From: CAXXHQ01 sp963665265
GTDB lineage: Bacteria > Planctomycetota > Planctomycetia > Pirellulales > Thermoguttaceae
DNA: 64,000 nt
NCBI GenBank assembly: GCA_963665265.2
Contig: OY762224.2
Location: 1-64,000, forward strand
Direction of reading: 5' to 3'
The stretch's first letter is position 1, and each line of letters starts with the position of its first letter. Below, in pieces: positions 42,269-50,700 of this stretch. The notes under the pieces were generated by a model that did not search any database, was not told where the DNA came from, and was given only the letters and a program-made list of their open reading frames with translations. A program made the position numbers and the translations under genes.

Positions 42269-43484
42269 ATACAATCATCAAGGATTCAGGCTTCTGTATG
42301 TGGACGACGAACCGCAAGCCCTGAAAATGTTCGAGATAGCCTACCGCGACTCGTTTCCCATTTTAACCGCCGCTTCGGCGCCGGAAGGATGGAAATTGAT
42401 TCAAGACATGTCCGACCAGATCGGAGTCTTGATCACCGATCAGCGCATGCCGGGCGAAACCGGAGTAAGCCTGATGCAAAAAGTGCAAGCGGAATACCCT
42501 CATATCGTCCGGATATTAACGACCGCCTATTCCGATCTCGACTGCGCCATCAACGCCGTGAACCTCGGCGGCGCCTTCGCCTACGTCACGAAACCTTGGG
42601 AAATCGACGGACTTCACGGCGTTCTTAAACGAGCGATGGAGTTTTTCATCATCCGTTGGGAACGCAATCGGCTTCTTCACGAGAAAGCCGGCTCGCTTCA
42701 ACGGATGCTGGTTATGGATCGGGTTCGCGGCCTCGTCACCTTGGCCGCCGCTCTCTCGGGAACGTATCGAAACACCCTTAACGCCGTGGCCAGCTACGTG
42801 GAGCAGGCCAACTTGGCGGGAGTCCTTCAACGACAAAAAGAAGACCTCTATAGTTTGGACTTGATTAAAGCCGCCCGCGAAGAATGCGAAACGATCGTAT
42901 TCGCCGCGCAAAGAATCGCCAATGAATTCAAGACCGGCGATTACTCCGGCAACTGTCCGACGTCGCTTTCGGAAACAATAAACGAGTACATTCAAATTAA
43001 TCGAGACGCGAAGTCGGCCGACGGCGTTCAACTAACGACCTTATCGTCAGACTCGAACGTCCGCTGCTTCGGCAATAAGAACTTGCTTTTAAGGCTGATC
43101 GATTTGCTGGTCAGCCGAATCGGAGACATGGACGGCGAAGACCGCATCGTCACGATTAACGCGGAACCGGCTTCTCCGTCGAAAGCGAAAATAACCCTGG
43201 CGGTCGATTCGCCGGAGTGGAAGCGCGATCAAGTGAGTTCGCTCTACTCGGCGGCCATCCCTCTTCACGACTGGCCGATGGGCTTAGACATGGATATCCT
43301 TTCCGTCTTCTTCATCGCTCATCATTACGGCGGAGGCGTCAAGGTCCTCGACGCCTCGCCCGTCGGACCGGGTTTTTGCGTCGAACTGAACGTCGACGAT
43401 ACGGACGATTCCTCCCGCGAAGTCACACGGGAATGGCTCGACGACGTATTCCGTCATGTGGAACTATGGCGAAACATCGTGTAG
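42261..43484 (+). CDS. Response regulator with degenerate kinase-like output (PhcQ/PhcR-like)
   Basis: A 407-residue protein. The N-terminal receiver is intact: RLLYVDDEPQALKMFE (acidic pocket), LITDQRMPGETG (phospho-Asp), LTTAYSD and VTKPWEIDGL. The remaining about 270 residues have a helical stretch (LVTLAAALSGTYRNTLNAV, without a phosphorylatable H-box) and an ATPase-like fold that lacks the usual N and G boxes. It is probably a pseudo-kinase output that signals by binding. Gene overlap with the hybrid kinase implies stoichiometric production. It is the best candidate for the downstream relay of the operon. Confidence 0.8.
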   Translation: MAEYNHQGFRLLYVDDEPQALKMFEIAYRDSFPILTAASAPEGWKLIQDMSDQIGVLITDQRMPGETGVSLMQKVQAEYPHIVRILTTAYSDLDCAINAVNLGGAFAYVTKPWEIDGLHGVLKRAMEFFIIRWERNRLLHEKAGSLQRMLVMDRVRGLVTLAAALSGTYRNTLNAVASYVEQANLAGVLQRQKEDLYSLDLIKAAREECETIVFAAQRIANEFKTGDYSGNCPTSLSETINEYIQINRDAKSADGVQLTTLSSDSNVRCFGNKNLLLRLIDLLVSRIGDMDGEDRIVTINAEPASPSKAKITLAVDSPEWKRDQVSSLYSAAIPLHDWPMGLDMDILSVFFIAHHYGGGVKVLDASPVGPGFCVELNVDDTDDSSREVTREWLDDVFRHVELWRNIV

Positions 43485-43550
43485 AAGATTGAATCGCGTT
43501 CCGTTATTGGCGCATGCCCTGCGCCGAGCTCGATCTCAAGAAAAGAAAAA

Positions 43551-43592
43551 GCCGCGTTCCGATCTGCCTCGTCCCGGAACACGGCCGAAAAA
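43551..43592 (+). terminator. Terminator of the Phc-like operon
   Basis: GCCGCGTTCCG (43551-43561) pairs with CGGAACACGGC (43575-43585), with one mismatch, and GAAAAAAATG follows; an A-run also precedes it. It probably works on both strands. Confidence 0.6.
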
Positions 43593-43665
43593 AATGTGAA
43601 GAGCTATTGCGCGGCAACATTCGCTCCTCGTTGCCAACTCTTCGTAGAGTAATATAGGCGCACCC

Positions 43666-43685
43666 AGTGACATACGGTTGTCACT
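43666..43685. promoter_or_regulatory. 20-base palindrome, candidate operator
   Basis: AGTGACA (43666-43672) and TGTCACT (43679-43685) are perfect inverted half-sites around a 6-base spacer, in an otherwise AT-rich gene-free region. The shape fits a dimeric regulator site, but no promoter can be assigned to it. Confidence 0.4.
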
Positions 43686-44004
43686 AGCTCGAAAAAAATT
43701 TTTCTATTTATCGTAAAACCCCCGAAAGGGCGGGAAAAGCACGAGATTCTCGCGACAAAAATGGAATTCTCCCCCGCCGTCTAGCGAGGCGATCACATAC
43801 AGAACGTCAAACGACGTATTTTGCGAGATATTTCCGGGCCGTCCGGCTCATGCGTACCTGGCCAGGGCGAACGACGTTTCCGAGGCGCGGCGCCTGTCGA
43901 CGGAGAAATATCGATGAGCATTGACCGCTACGTTTTCAGTTTCAATCGCCCTGCCCTCTTCGCCCAGACTGGCGCATTGCGGAGGCGTTTCCCCCGAACT
44001 TATT

Positions 44005-44787
44005 TTAGTACTTCACCGGCGGAGGAACGATCGGCGCGTTCTTTTTATCGCCGAATTCGATCGCGGCCAAGTATTGCTGAATGACCATCGACGCGACCAA
44101 CAACGCCGCCGTTTCGACCCGCAGAATGCGAGGCCCGAGATCGACCGTATGCCAACCGGCCTGCACGGCGATAGTCACTTCGTCGTTGGCTAATCCTCCT
44201 TCCGGTCCGATCGCCGCGACGATCTTCGCCGGAACGTTCTCTAAGACAGGCAACTGCGACGCTCCGCGATGATAGCCGTTCGGATGCGCGAGCAACCGCA
44301 ACGCGTCACCGGCGCGTTCGTCGGAAGTGAAGTCGGGCCATTCCATCGGATCGCTGATTTCCATCAGCTTGTTTCGCCCGCATTGCTTCGACGCTTCGAC
44401 GACTGACCGCCGCAATCGTGACAAAGCCTGTTCGACCGGCTGGGCGACCGATCGTTCGGTCTTCAACGGAACCAAGCGAGTAACGCCCAACTCGGTCGCT
44501 TTTTCGACGAGCCACTTCTGTCGATCGCCTTTGGGCAAAGCCACTCCCACGATCAGCTCGACCGGCAACTCTCGATTGATCTGTTCACGAGAAAGAACGC
44601 GTAGATCGACGTCGGCCCGGCCCACTCGTTCGACGGAGGCGAGAAACTCGGCTCCCGATCCGTCGAAAAGCGTCGCCTTGGTTCCCTTCTTCGCGCGCAT
44701 CACATGAATAAGATGGTGCGCCTCGCTTTCGGTTAGCGTGGCGACGGCCCCGTCAATCGGCGTCTCGACGAAATATCTATCGGCCAT
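44005..44787 (-). CDS. rsmE: 16S rRNA m3U1498 methyltransferase RsmE
   Basis: A 260-residue SPOUT methyltransferase that methylates U1498 of 16S rRNA. It has an N-terminal PUA-like domain (MADRYFVETP, EAHHLIHVMRAKKG, FDGSG), then the knotted SAM site: AAIGPEGGLANDEVTIA and LGPRILRVETAAL are the two signature loops. The start is set at ATG 44787 (GAGGC upstream); the longer frame would overlap the intergenic space with tlpA. It is last in a minus-strand run with two thioredoxin-like genes. Confidence 0.95.
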   Translation of the reverse strand: MADRYFVETPIDGAVATLTESEAHHLIHVMRAKKGTKATLFDGSGAEFLASVERVGRADVDLRVLSREQINRELPVELIVGVALPKGDRQKWLVEKATELGVTRLVPLKTERSVAQPVEQALSRLRRSVVEASKQCGRNKLMEISDPMEWPDFTSDERAGDALRLLAHPNGYHRGASQLPVLENVPAKIVAAIGPEGGLANDEVTIAVQAGWHTVDLGPRILRVETAALLVASMVIQQYLAAIEFGDKKNAPIVPPPVKY

Positions 44788-44812
44788 TTTGCCTCGATCA
44801 CGATCACAGAAA

Positions 44813-45328
44813 CTACTTAAGGGCTTTTTGCACCGCGGCCTCGACCTCATCGGGGGACGGCCCGGTCAACTCCCCTAAAACATTACCCTTTCTGTCGTAA
44901 ATTCGCAATAAGGGAATTCCTTCGGCGATGCCGAACTTAGTGAACGATTCTTCGCTAGCCCCCGAGTCGGCGACGAAGTTTTCGGTCAAGGCCCATCTCT
45001 GGCGCAGAAAATTTTCGACCGGCTTAAGCGAGGCCGGGTCGTCCAAACTCACCGTTAGGACGACAAGCCCTTTATCGGCGTATCGTTCGTGCAAGTCGAC
45101 GGTATGCGGGAAGAACTCCACGCAGCCCGGGCACCAAGTCGCCCAGAAGTCGATTAGCACCGCTTTTCCTTCGTACTTTTTAACGACCGCCTTGAGCCCT
45201 TCGGCGTCGATGACGCTCAACGAAATCGGGCCCGAGTATGCCGGGCGAGACTTTGAGCAACCGTCGATCGACGCCGCTAGCGCCGCCGCCGTCACCAAAA
45301 CGCCGGCGAAAATAATTTTGCGTTTCAT
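44813..45328 (-). CDS. TlpA/ResA-like exported thioredoxin
   Basis: A 171-residue protein. It begins with a hydrophobic export signal (KIIFAGVLVTAAALAASIDGC); the Cys after it may be lipidated, although SIDGC is not an ideal lipobox. The thioredoxin core has VLIDFWATWCPGCVEFFP with the WCPGC active site, then VVLTVSLDDPASL, and the cis-Pro in EGIPLLRIYD. It likely acts in the periplasm as a disulfide reductase. It lies 25 nt before rsmE and 78 nt after the next thioredoxin-like gene. Confidence 0.9.
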   Translation of the reverse strand: MKRKIIFAGVLVTAAALAASIDGCSKSRPAYSGPISLSVIDAEGLKAVVKKYEGKAVLIDFWATWCPGCVEFFPHTVDLHERYADKGLVVLTVSLDDPASLKPVENFLRQRWALTENFVADSGASEESFTKFGIAEGIPLLRIYDRKGNVLGELTGPSPDEVEAAVQKALK

Positions 45329-45406
45329 CTAAACAGCTTTCTTTTTTTGCGCGACATTTCCGTCGCGCGTTCGGTTCACGCCCCTGCGTCGCATTCGCCC
45401 CTGGAT

Positions 45407-46021
45407 TTATTTCTCGTACTTAATCGCGCAGCCGACCGGCTTCGTCGTCGGAACGGCGGGCGTCTTGCCGGCCAAGACCGCGTCCAGGGCGTCGCGTAAG
45501 TATTGCTTCTTCACTTTATCGGCTTTCATCTCGTCATCGACCGCCCCAACGTACGCGATCTTCCGGTCTTTATCAAGAACAAATACGTGCGGCGTGACCT
45601 TCGCGCCGTAGTCGTGGCCGACTTTCTGCGTCGGATCGTACAGGTACGGGAACTCGAACTTTTTTTCTTTCGCCCGCTCCTTCATCTTATCGAGCCGATC
45701 TTCGGGGATGTTGTTCACGTTCACCGCGACCAATTCAACTTCCTTCGATTTGTAATCCTTGGCCACCGCGATTAAGCGATCCTGATAGGCCTGAGCCACG
45801 GGGCAGTGATTACAAGTGAAGACCACGACAAGCGCCTTGGCCGACTTGAAATCGTCGAGCGAATGCTTCTTGTCGTCCACGCCGATCAAACCGGACCAAC
45901 CGGGGGCCGCGTCGCCGGCTTTCGGCTCGGCCGCCTGAACGTTTCGCGCGGAGACCGTCAAAAACGCCGCAGCAGCCAACACGGTCGCCGCGGAGAACTG
46001 ATACATGCGATTCGCGAACAT
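45407..46021 (-). CDS. Secreted thioredoxin-family / peroxiredoxin-like protein
   Basis: A 204-residue protein; ATG 46021 has AGAGG upstream. A signal peptide (FSAATVLAAAAFLTVSARNVQA) precedes an AhpC/TSA-type fold: GLIGVDDKKHSLDDFKSA, ALVVVFTCNHCPVAQAYQ with a CNHC motif, ELVAVNVNNI and KVTPHVFVLDKDRKIAYVG with the cis-Pro. Proteins of this type (CNHCP) are common in Planctomycetes and are probably redox chaperones or peroxiredoxin relatives; the substrate is unknown. It probably forms an operon with the TlpA-like gene. Confidence 0.88.
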   Translation of the reverse strand: MFANRMYQFSAATVLAAAAFLTVSARNVQAAEPKAGDAAPGWSGLIGVDDKKHSLDDFKSAKALVVVFTCNHCPVAQAYQDRLIAVAKDYKSKEVELVAVNVNNIPEDRLDKMKERAKEKKFEFPYLYDPTQKVGHDYGAKVTPHVFVLDKDRKIAYVGAVDDEMKADKVKKQYLRDALDAVLAGKTPAVPTTKPVGCAIKYEK

Positions 46022-46276
46022 AATGAAACCTCTTACTTTGTTAGACGCTTGAAAAAACGAATGGCTACAGGAATTTTTCGCATAAAAAACTATCGAGACA
46101 AGCGCAACGGCGAAAAGTAATTGGCGTCTCAACGCGGCAAAACCGGTCCGATCGACCGGAAAAGAGCGATTTTAAGGGCGAAATCGGCGGTAATGGCACG
46201 TTGCGACGACCTATTATTGATAGGGTCGAAAAGCCCTAAATTACGCACCCGCATCCCCAAAACAACTATGTGATAA

Positions 46277-47629
46277 ATGGAATTCATCGTGGCCGCTTTC
46301 GCCGTCGCCGGCGTCGTTTGGGCGGCGGTCTTCTGGCGACGCGGAGGAACTCTCATCGCCGGCTGTCTGGCCGTGATGCTTGCCGGCGCATGCTTCAGCG
46401 TTCCGTTTTTCAAAATCGAAGCCGGCCCGGCGCCGCTGACGATCGACCGTATCGCCTTCGCCTTGCTCTGCGTCGCTTTCATCTTCGCTTGGCGTTGGGG
46501 ACTCACGTCGCCGAAGCCGATTTCCCGCGCCGACTTTATAACGCTTGTTTTCGTCGCTGCGGTCACCTTGAGCGCGCTGACGGCCGACTTCACCGCAAAG
46601 AACTTCCAAGGGCTCTCTTGGTTAATCATTTATTACTGGATGCCGTTGGGCATGTATTGGATCGCTCGCTACGTCGTCGACGACGAGCGATCGCAAAAAA
46701 TTCTCTTCGCTTCGCTTGCCGTCTTCGGCGTCTACTTGGCTCTGACCGGCTTGGCCGAGTATAAAGAGGCGTGGAGCGTCGTCTTTCCAAGCTACATTCA
46801 AGCGACGCCGAGCAGCGAAGCCGAATTCGTCGGCCGCGCGCGCGGTCCGTTCCTAAATCCGATCGGCAACGGCATTACCCTCTGCGTCTGCTTGGGCGCG
46901 TCGTTGATGCTCTGGCCCGGCTCGACGCGCCGTCGCCAATTACTCGTCGCGGCGGCGGCAGCCGTCATTACGCTCGGCATCGGCTTGACCCTCACGCGCA
47001 GCGTATGGATGAGCGGCGGACTAACGCTGGCCATTTGCGTCGGGTTGGCGCTCCCTTGGAACTGGAGATTGCCTTTGCTCGGCGGCGCCGCGCTCGTCGC
47101 CATGTTGCTGACCGTTGCGCAATGGGACAACCTCGTCGCCTTCAAACGCGACAAAAATCTATCGGCCGACAAGACCGCCGAATCCGTCGAACTTCGTCCC
47201 GTGCTGGCCCGCATCGCTTGGCTCATGTTCCAAGACCGCCCTTTGTTCGGCTGCGGATACTCGCAGTACGGACAAGAGCATCTCGCCTACTTAAACGACC
47301 GTTCGACGAACTTGCCGCTGGAAAAAGGACGACCTTACATTCAGCACAACGTCTTCCTCTCGCTGCTGACCGAAACCGGCGCGATCGGCGTCGGCCTGTT
47401 TATTATGACGCTATCGTTCTGGACGCGCGACGCCTGGCGCCTGTGGCGCTCGACCTGCTCGCCGCTCGGCGCGCGCCAATGCGGAATGCTCGCCTTAGTC
47501 GCCGTCGGCGCCTACGCGCTGAACGGCATGTTCCACGAAGTGTCGGTCATTCCGATGGACAACATGACGCTCTTCTTTTTGACCGGCGTGATGTCCGGCC
47601 GCTCGATCGGCCAGACTTCGCGTGCATGA
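46277..47629 (+). CDS. O-antigen ligase/polymerase family membrane protein
   Basis: A 450-residue protein with about ten to twelve membrane helices. The Wzy_C region is recognisable: GLTLTRSVWMSGG (residues about 238-250, with the conserved Arg), then the periplasmic loop with LFGCGYSQYGQ and RPYIQHNVFLSLLTETGAIG, in which the His-Asn pair is the family mark. It joins surface polysaccharide to a carrier or polymerises repeat units. It stands alone: divergent from the thioredoxin operon (255-base gap), with about 190 empty bases after it. Confidence 0.88.
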   Translation: MEFIVAAFAVAGVVWAAVFWRRGGTLIAGCLAVMLAGACFSVPFFKIEAGPAPLTIDRIAFALLCVAFIFAWRWGLTSPKPISRADFITLVFVAAVTLSALTADFTAKNFQGLSWLIIYYWMPLGMYWIARYVVDDERSQKILFASLAVFGVYLALTGLAEYKEAWSVVFPSYIQATPSSEAEFVGRARGPFLNPIGNGITLCVCLGASLMLWPGSTRRRQLLVAAAAAVITLGIGLTLTRSVWMSGGLTLAICVGLALPWNWRLPLLGGAALVAMLLTVAQWDNLVAFKRDKNLSADKTAESVELRPVLARIAWLMFQDRPLFGCGYSQYGQEHLAYLNDRSTNLPLEKGRPYIQHNVFLSLLTETGAIGVGLFIMTLSFWTRDAWRLWRSTCSPLGARQCGMLALVAVGAYALNGMFHEVSVIPMDNMTLFFLTGVMSGRSIGQTSRA

Positions 47630-47818
47630 AAATGCAACGCGTCTCGTAACCGGCGTCGCGTTCCAGCCTTCGACTTTTATTGCAACTCATTGCCGGCACG
47701 CGCCGCCCTGCTTCCTTACGCCCCACCCTCTCCTCCCTTGCCAAACGCCTGATCCCCGGCCAAAATGACGGTGGAGTTCTTTTCCGAATGCTGTTTTCAT
47801 TAAAAGGCGGGCGGCGTT

Positions 47819-48076
47819 ATGACGCTTTCCATCGTATCCGACGGACAGAAGCGATCGGTTGCGGGTTTGGAGAAAACGCTCGCCGAGCTACGCGCGAAGA
47901 TTGAAGCGGAGGTCGCCGCCGAGTTCGCTCCGCGTCTTCAGCAAGCGGGATTCTTCAATCGCCAGCGACTCCGTTGGACGATGCGATTCAAAATCGGCCG
48001 ACGTATACGGCAAGAGCGCCGTCGGCTCGCTCCGCCCGACGCGCTGTACGCCGTCAAACGAAACGGCGATCGATGA
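47819..48076 (+). CDS. Small coiled-coil hypothetical protein
   Basis: An 85-residue charged helical protein (VAGLEKTLAELRAKIEAEV, then a basic helix FNRQRLRWTMRFKIGRRIR). A GGCGGGCGG stretch precedes the ATG. Its TGA overlaps the ATG of the following membrane-protein gene, which supports it as a real gene. The family is unknown. Confidence 0.55.
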   Translation: MTLSIVSDGQKRSVAGLEKTLAELRAKIEAEVAAEFAPRLQQAGFFNRQRLRWTMRFKIGRRIRQERRRLAPPDALYAVKRNGDR

Positions 48077-48573
48077 ATTCAGACAGCGTCAAACTGGGCG
48101 AAGCGACGATGAACGATAACTATTACGAAGCGCCGCAAACAACCGAAGAGCCGCTGGCCAATCCGCGACGATCGCACTCGCTCCCTGTCCTACTCGTCAT
48201 CGGTTTTATCTACATTCCGGGCGTTCTCGGTCTCTCCCTAAGCGTCGCAATGCTCGTCATTGCCGCCCTCGCCGCGATCCTAGGAGGCCAGTACAATCCC
48301 ATGATGGATATTTTGCCCTTTAGTATTCCCTTTTTTGTGATTTCTTGCGGCGTAATGGCCTTGGCAAGGCAGCTATTTCGGCGGAACCTCGCCGCCAAAC
48401 CGTTCGCCGTCATGGTTCTTGCGATTGGAACCACGATTGGCCTTATTCTTATGCTTTTTCTCGGAATGGCTGGCCTAATCCTTGCTGTCCCGTCCCTCGT
48501 CGGCCTTTGCCTCATCTCGACCTTGTACACGGAAGACTATTGCGCAACGCGACTTGACGCGAGGGGGAAATAA
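48073..48573 (+). CDS. Multi-pass membrane protein of unknown function
   Basis: A 166-residue protein with four hydrophobic segments (VLLVIGFIYIPGVLGLSL, AMLVIAALAAILGG, ILPFSIPFFVISCGVMAL and FAVMVLAIGTTIGLILML, then a final LAVPSLVGLCLIS stretch). The start at 48073 overlaps the upstream stop (ATGA); an internal ATG at 48109 is possible. The ER/NP-rich N-terminus (YYEAPQTTEEPLANPRR) is typical of planctomycete small membrane proteins. No family is recognised. Confidence 0.6.
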   Translation: MNSDSVKLGEATMNDNYYEAPQTTEEPLANPRRSHSLPVLLVIGFIYIPGVLGLSLSVAMLVIAALAAILGGQYNPMMDILPFSIPFFVISCGVMALARQLFRRNLAAKPFAVMVLAIGTTIGLILMLFLGMAGLILAVPSLVGLCLISTLYTEDYCATRLDARGK

Positions 48574-48592
48574 ACGTACTATATATGGTACG
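48554..48592 (+). promoter_or_regulatory. Promoter and palindromic operator of the YefM-YoeB pair
   Basis: TTGACG (48554-48559) and TACTAT (48577-48582) with 17-bp spacing form a good sigma-70 promoter. The -10 box is inside CGTACTATATATGGTACG (48575-48592), a dyad with GTAC half-sites like the known YefM operators. AGGAG and the antitoxin ATG follow. This is the standard autorepression design. Confidence 0.8.
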
Positions 48593-48610
48593 CTTTCATA
48601 GGAGATCGCC

Positions 48611-48853
48611 ATGACTTCGCTCACCGCCACCGAGGCGAGAAAACGCCTTTTCACTTTGCTTGACGACGTCGCCGAATCGCATCAAGCCGTGCAAATCACC
48701 GGTAAGCGCAACTCGGCCGTGCTCATTTCCGAAGCGGATTGGCAAGCCATTCAAGAGACGCTCTATCTCTCCTCCATTCCAGGCATGAAGGATTCTATCG
48801 TCAAGGGTCTTGCCGCTCCCGTCGAAAAATGCGACAAGGAGCTTGGCTGGTGA
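48611..48853 (+). CDS. Antitoxin, Phd/YefM family
   Basis: An 80-residue protein with the family N-terminus MTSLTATEARKRLFTLLDDV, QAVQITGKRNSAVLISEADW and a C-terminal disordered, toxin-binding tail (SSIPGMKDSIVKGL). It represses its own promoter at the adjacent palindrome and neutralises the toxin. The stop overlaps the toxin's GTG start. Confidence 0.92.
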   Translation: MTSLTATEARKRLFTLLDDVAESHQAVQITGKRNSAVLISEADWQAIQETLYLSSIPGMKDSIVKGLAAPVEKCDKELGW

Positions 48854-49113
48854 AATGGAAGTTGGTTTATACGAAGCAAGCGAAAAAGGACGCGAAAAAA
48901 ATCGTCGGGGCCGGACTGAAACCGCAGACGCAAAAATTATTGGACGTCCTCGCGAAGAATCCTCGGCTTTCGCCGCCGCCGTTCGAAAAGCTCGTCGGCG
49001 ATCTTAACGGCGCCTACTCTCGCCGAATCAACATCCACCATCGCCTCGTTTACCAGATTCTTGACGAAATCAAAACGGTCAAGGTCATTCGAATGTGGAC
49101 GCACTACGAATAA
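48850..49113 (+). CDS. Toxin, YoeB/Txe family ribosome-dependent mRNA interferase
   Basis: An 87-residue protein that starts with GTG: MKWKLVYTKQAKKDAKKI, PQTQKLLDVLAKNP, PPFEKLVGDLNGAYSRRINIHHRLVYQI and a final IRMWTHYE. The conserved Glu, Arg, His and C-terminal Tyr expected for catalysis are all present. Its start overlaps the antitoxin stop by 4 nt. No sign of decay. Confidence 0.92.
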   Translation: MKWKLVYTKQAKKDAKKIVGAGLKPQTQKLLDVLAKNPRLSPPPFEKLVGDLNGAYSRRINIHHRLVYQILDEIKTVKVIRMWTHYE

Positions 49114-49132
49114 GCGCAAAATGTAAATCGCG

Positions 49133-49157
49133 ATTTTTGGCCTTCGGCCTAAAAAAA
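49133..49157. terminator. Bidirectional terminator between yoeB and the permease
   Basis: TTTTTGGCC and GGCCTAAAAAAA form a hairpin with a TTC loop, flanked by T- and A-runs, so it can serve the converging toxin and permease transcripts. The C-rich repeat at 49184-49220 follows. Confidence 0.6.
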
Positions 49158-49216
49158 CGAATTATCGCCGAACCACGCCGCTCTGTCCCCCATGCCCTAC
49201 GCCCTTTGCCTACATC

Positions 49217-50632
49217 CTATTCTTCTTTTTTGTCGAACATAGCGGGCACGCAGAACAGAACGCCGAGGGCCAGCAGCGCGATTGACCAAATCGCATCCTT
49301 GCTCTGATTGTTTAGCGCGTAGGTCACGCTTGAATAGACCATGAATCCGCACGACAGGCAAAAGACGATCGGCGTGACGGGATAGCCCAACGTTCGATAC
49401 GGTCGCTCTTGATACGGCTCGCGAATCCGCAACACGAAGACCGAGGCGCCGACCAGCAACAAAAAGAACCAAAACGCCGGCGCTGTGAAGTTGACCATCT
49501 TCGTGAATCCGTTCGACTTCAAGCCGAACCAAACGATCAAGCCCAACGTGATGATCGTTTGAACGACAAGAGAGCGGACGGGCGTTCCCCGTCGATCGTC
49601 CCAGCGTCCTAGCCAGGAATAGAGCCGGTGATCGGCGCCCATCGCATAATAAATGCGGGAACCGGTGAATATCTGCCCGTTGATCGCGCCGAGCGCCGAA
49701 ACGCAAATCAGAAAGCTCAAGGCGTGTCCCGCCCAACTCCCGACGGCCAATTCCAAAACGTCGGTGGCGGCCGTCATGCTTCGCATTCCTTGCAACCCCA
49801 GCGCGTGATAAAAGGCCATGTTCGCCAGGACGTAAATCACGGTCACGGCCGCCGTGCCGAGCAACAACGCCCGCAAGATGTTCTTTCGCGGTTCTTTCAC
49901 TTCAGCGCAAACGAAGGCCATTTCGTTCCATCCGCCGTAGGTGAACAGCACGAGAATCATCGCGAAGCCGAACTGGCCGGAGGTTAAAAAACTCCAAGCG
50001 TCGACTGCGGCCGAATCAGCGGAATTCGTCGCGGCGGCGGTCGCCGAAACGTCCGTCGAAGAATATAAAAAGCCGACCGCCATAAACGCCAGGAGACCGA
50101 CGACCTTGGCAGCGGTCAAAACGTTTTGCGTCCATTTCCCTTCGCGCACGCCAAGGATGTTGATGCCGCTGAGCGCGACGACCGAAGCGGCGGCGTAGGC
50201 CACGAGCACGTAGGCGGCGTTCTCGCCGGTCGCTTGCGGCCAAATTCGATTCGCGTAGACGGCGAAGGCGAACGCCATCGCCCCGATCGAGCCGGGGCGA
50301 ACGATCCACAACTGCGACCAGGCGAAAAGAAAGCCGACCGCCCGACCGTAGGCGCGATTCAGATAAACGTAGTCGCCCCCTTCGCGCGGATAGGAGTTAC
50401 CCAACTCGGCGTAGCAGAGCGCACCGGCCAGCGACAAGAAACCGCCGAACGTCCAAACGCCGATCAGCCAGGGCCAACTCGGCGTCTGCGAGGCGACCGT
50501 GGGGGCCGTCAGATAAATTCCCGATCCGATAATGATGCCGACGATGATCGACGTCGAATCGACGAGCGTTAGTTCGCGTCGCGGAACGCCGCGTGATTCC
50601 GTCGGCGAATTATTTTTTATCGTGTCTTGCAT
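49217..50632 (-). CDS. APC-family amino acid permease
   Basis: A 471-residue transporter with about twelve membrane helices. The family opening is present: LTLVDSTSIIVGIIIGSGIYL carries the G-x-x-x-GSGIF-type substrate loop, and ALCYAELGNSYPREGGDYVYL the helix 2-3 motif. FTYGGWNEMAFVCAEVKEPRKNI is the mid-protein block. ATG 50632 is preferred over the TTG codon just upstream. It probably exchanges or imports amino acids. The isoaspartyl methyltransferase gene is 68 nt upstream on the same strand. Confidence 0.93.
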   Translation of the reverse strand: MQDTIKNNSPTESRGVPRRELTLVDSTSIIVGIIIGSGIYLTAPTVASQTPSWPWLIGVWTFGGFLSLAGALCYAELGNSYPREGGDYVYLNRAYGRAVGFLFAWSQLWIVRPGSIGAMAFAFAVYANRIWPQATGENAAYVLVAYAAASVVALSGINILGVREGKWTQNVLTAAKVVGLLAFMAVGFLYSSTDVSATAAATNSADSAAVDAWSFLTSGQFGFAMILVLFTYGGWNEMAFVCAEVKEPRKNILRALLLGTAAVTVIYVLANMAFYHALGLQGMRSMTAATDVLELAVGSWAGHALSFLICVSALGAINGQIFTGSRIYYAMGADHRLYSWLGRWDDRRGTPVRSLVVQTIITLGLIVWFGLKSNGFTKMVNFTAPAFWFFLLLVGASVFVLRIREPYQERPYRTLGYPVTPIVFCLSCGFMVYSSVTYALNNQSKDAIWSIALLALGVLFCVPAMFDKKEE

Positions 50633-50700
50633 CAATCAAGCAACCTGTCGTGCGGCCGTTTTCGCTATATAAAAGAACCAGCTTGCCTTGCGAAAAACAG

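Larger units (their letters stand above)
43485..44004. other. Gene-free stretch after the Phc-like operon
   Basis: About 520 bases between convergent operons. It contains the terminator 43551-43592, the 20-base palindrome at 43666-43685 and an A/T-rich tract (43688-43735). Short frames here have no ribosome-binding site or recognisable protein character. Confidence 0.6.
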
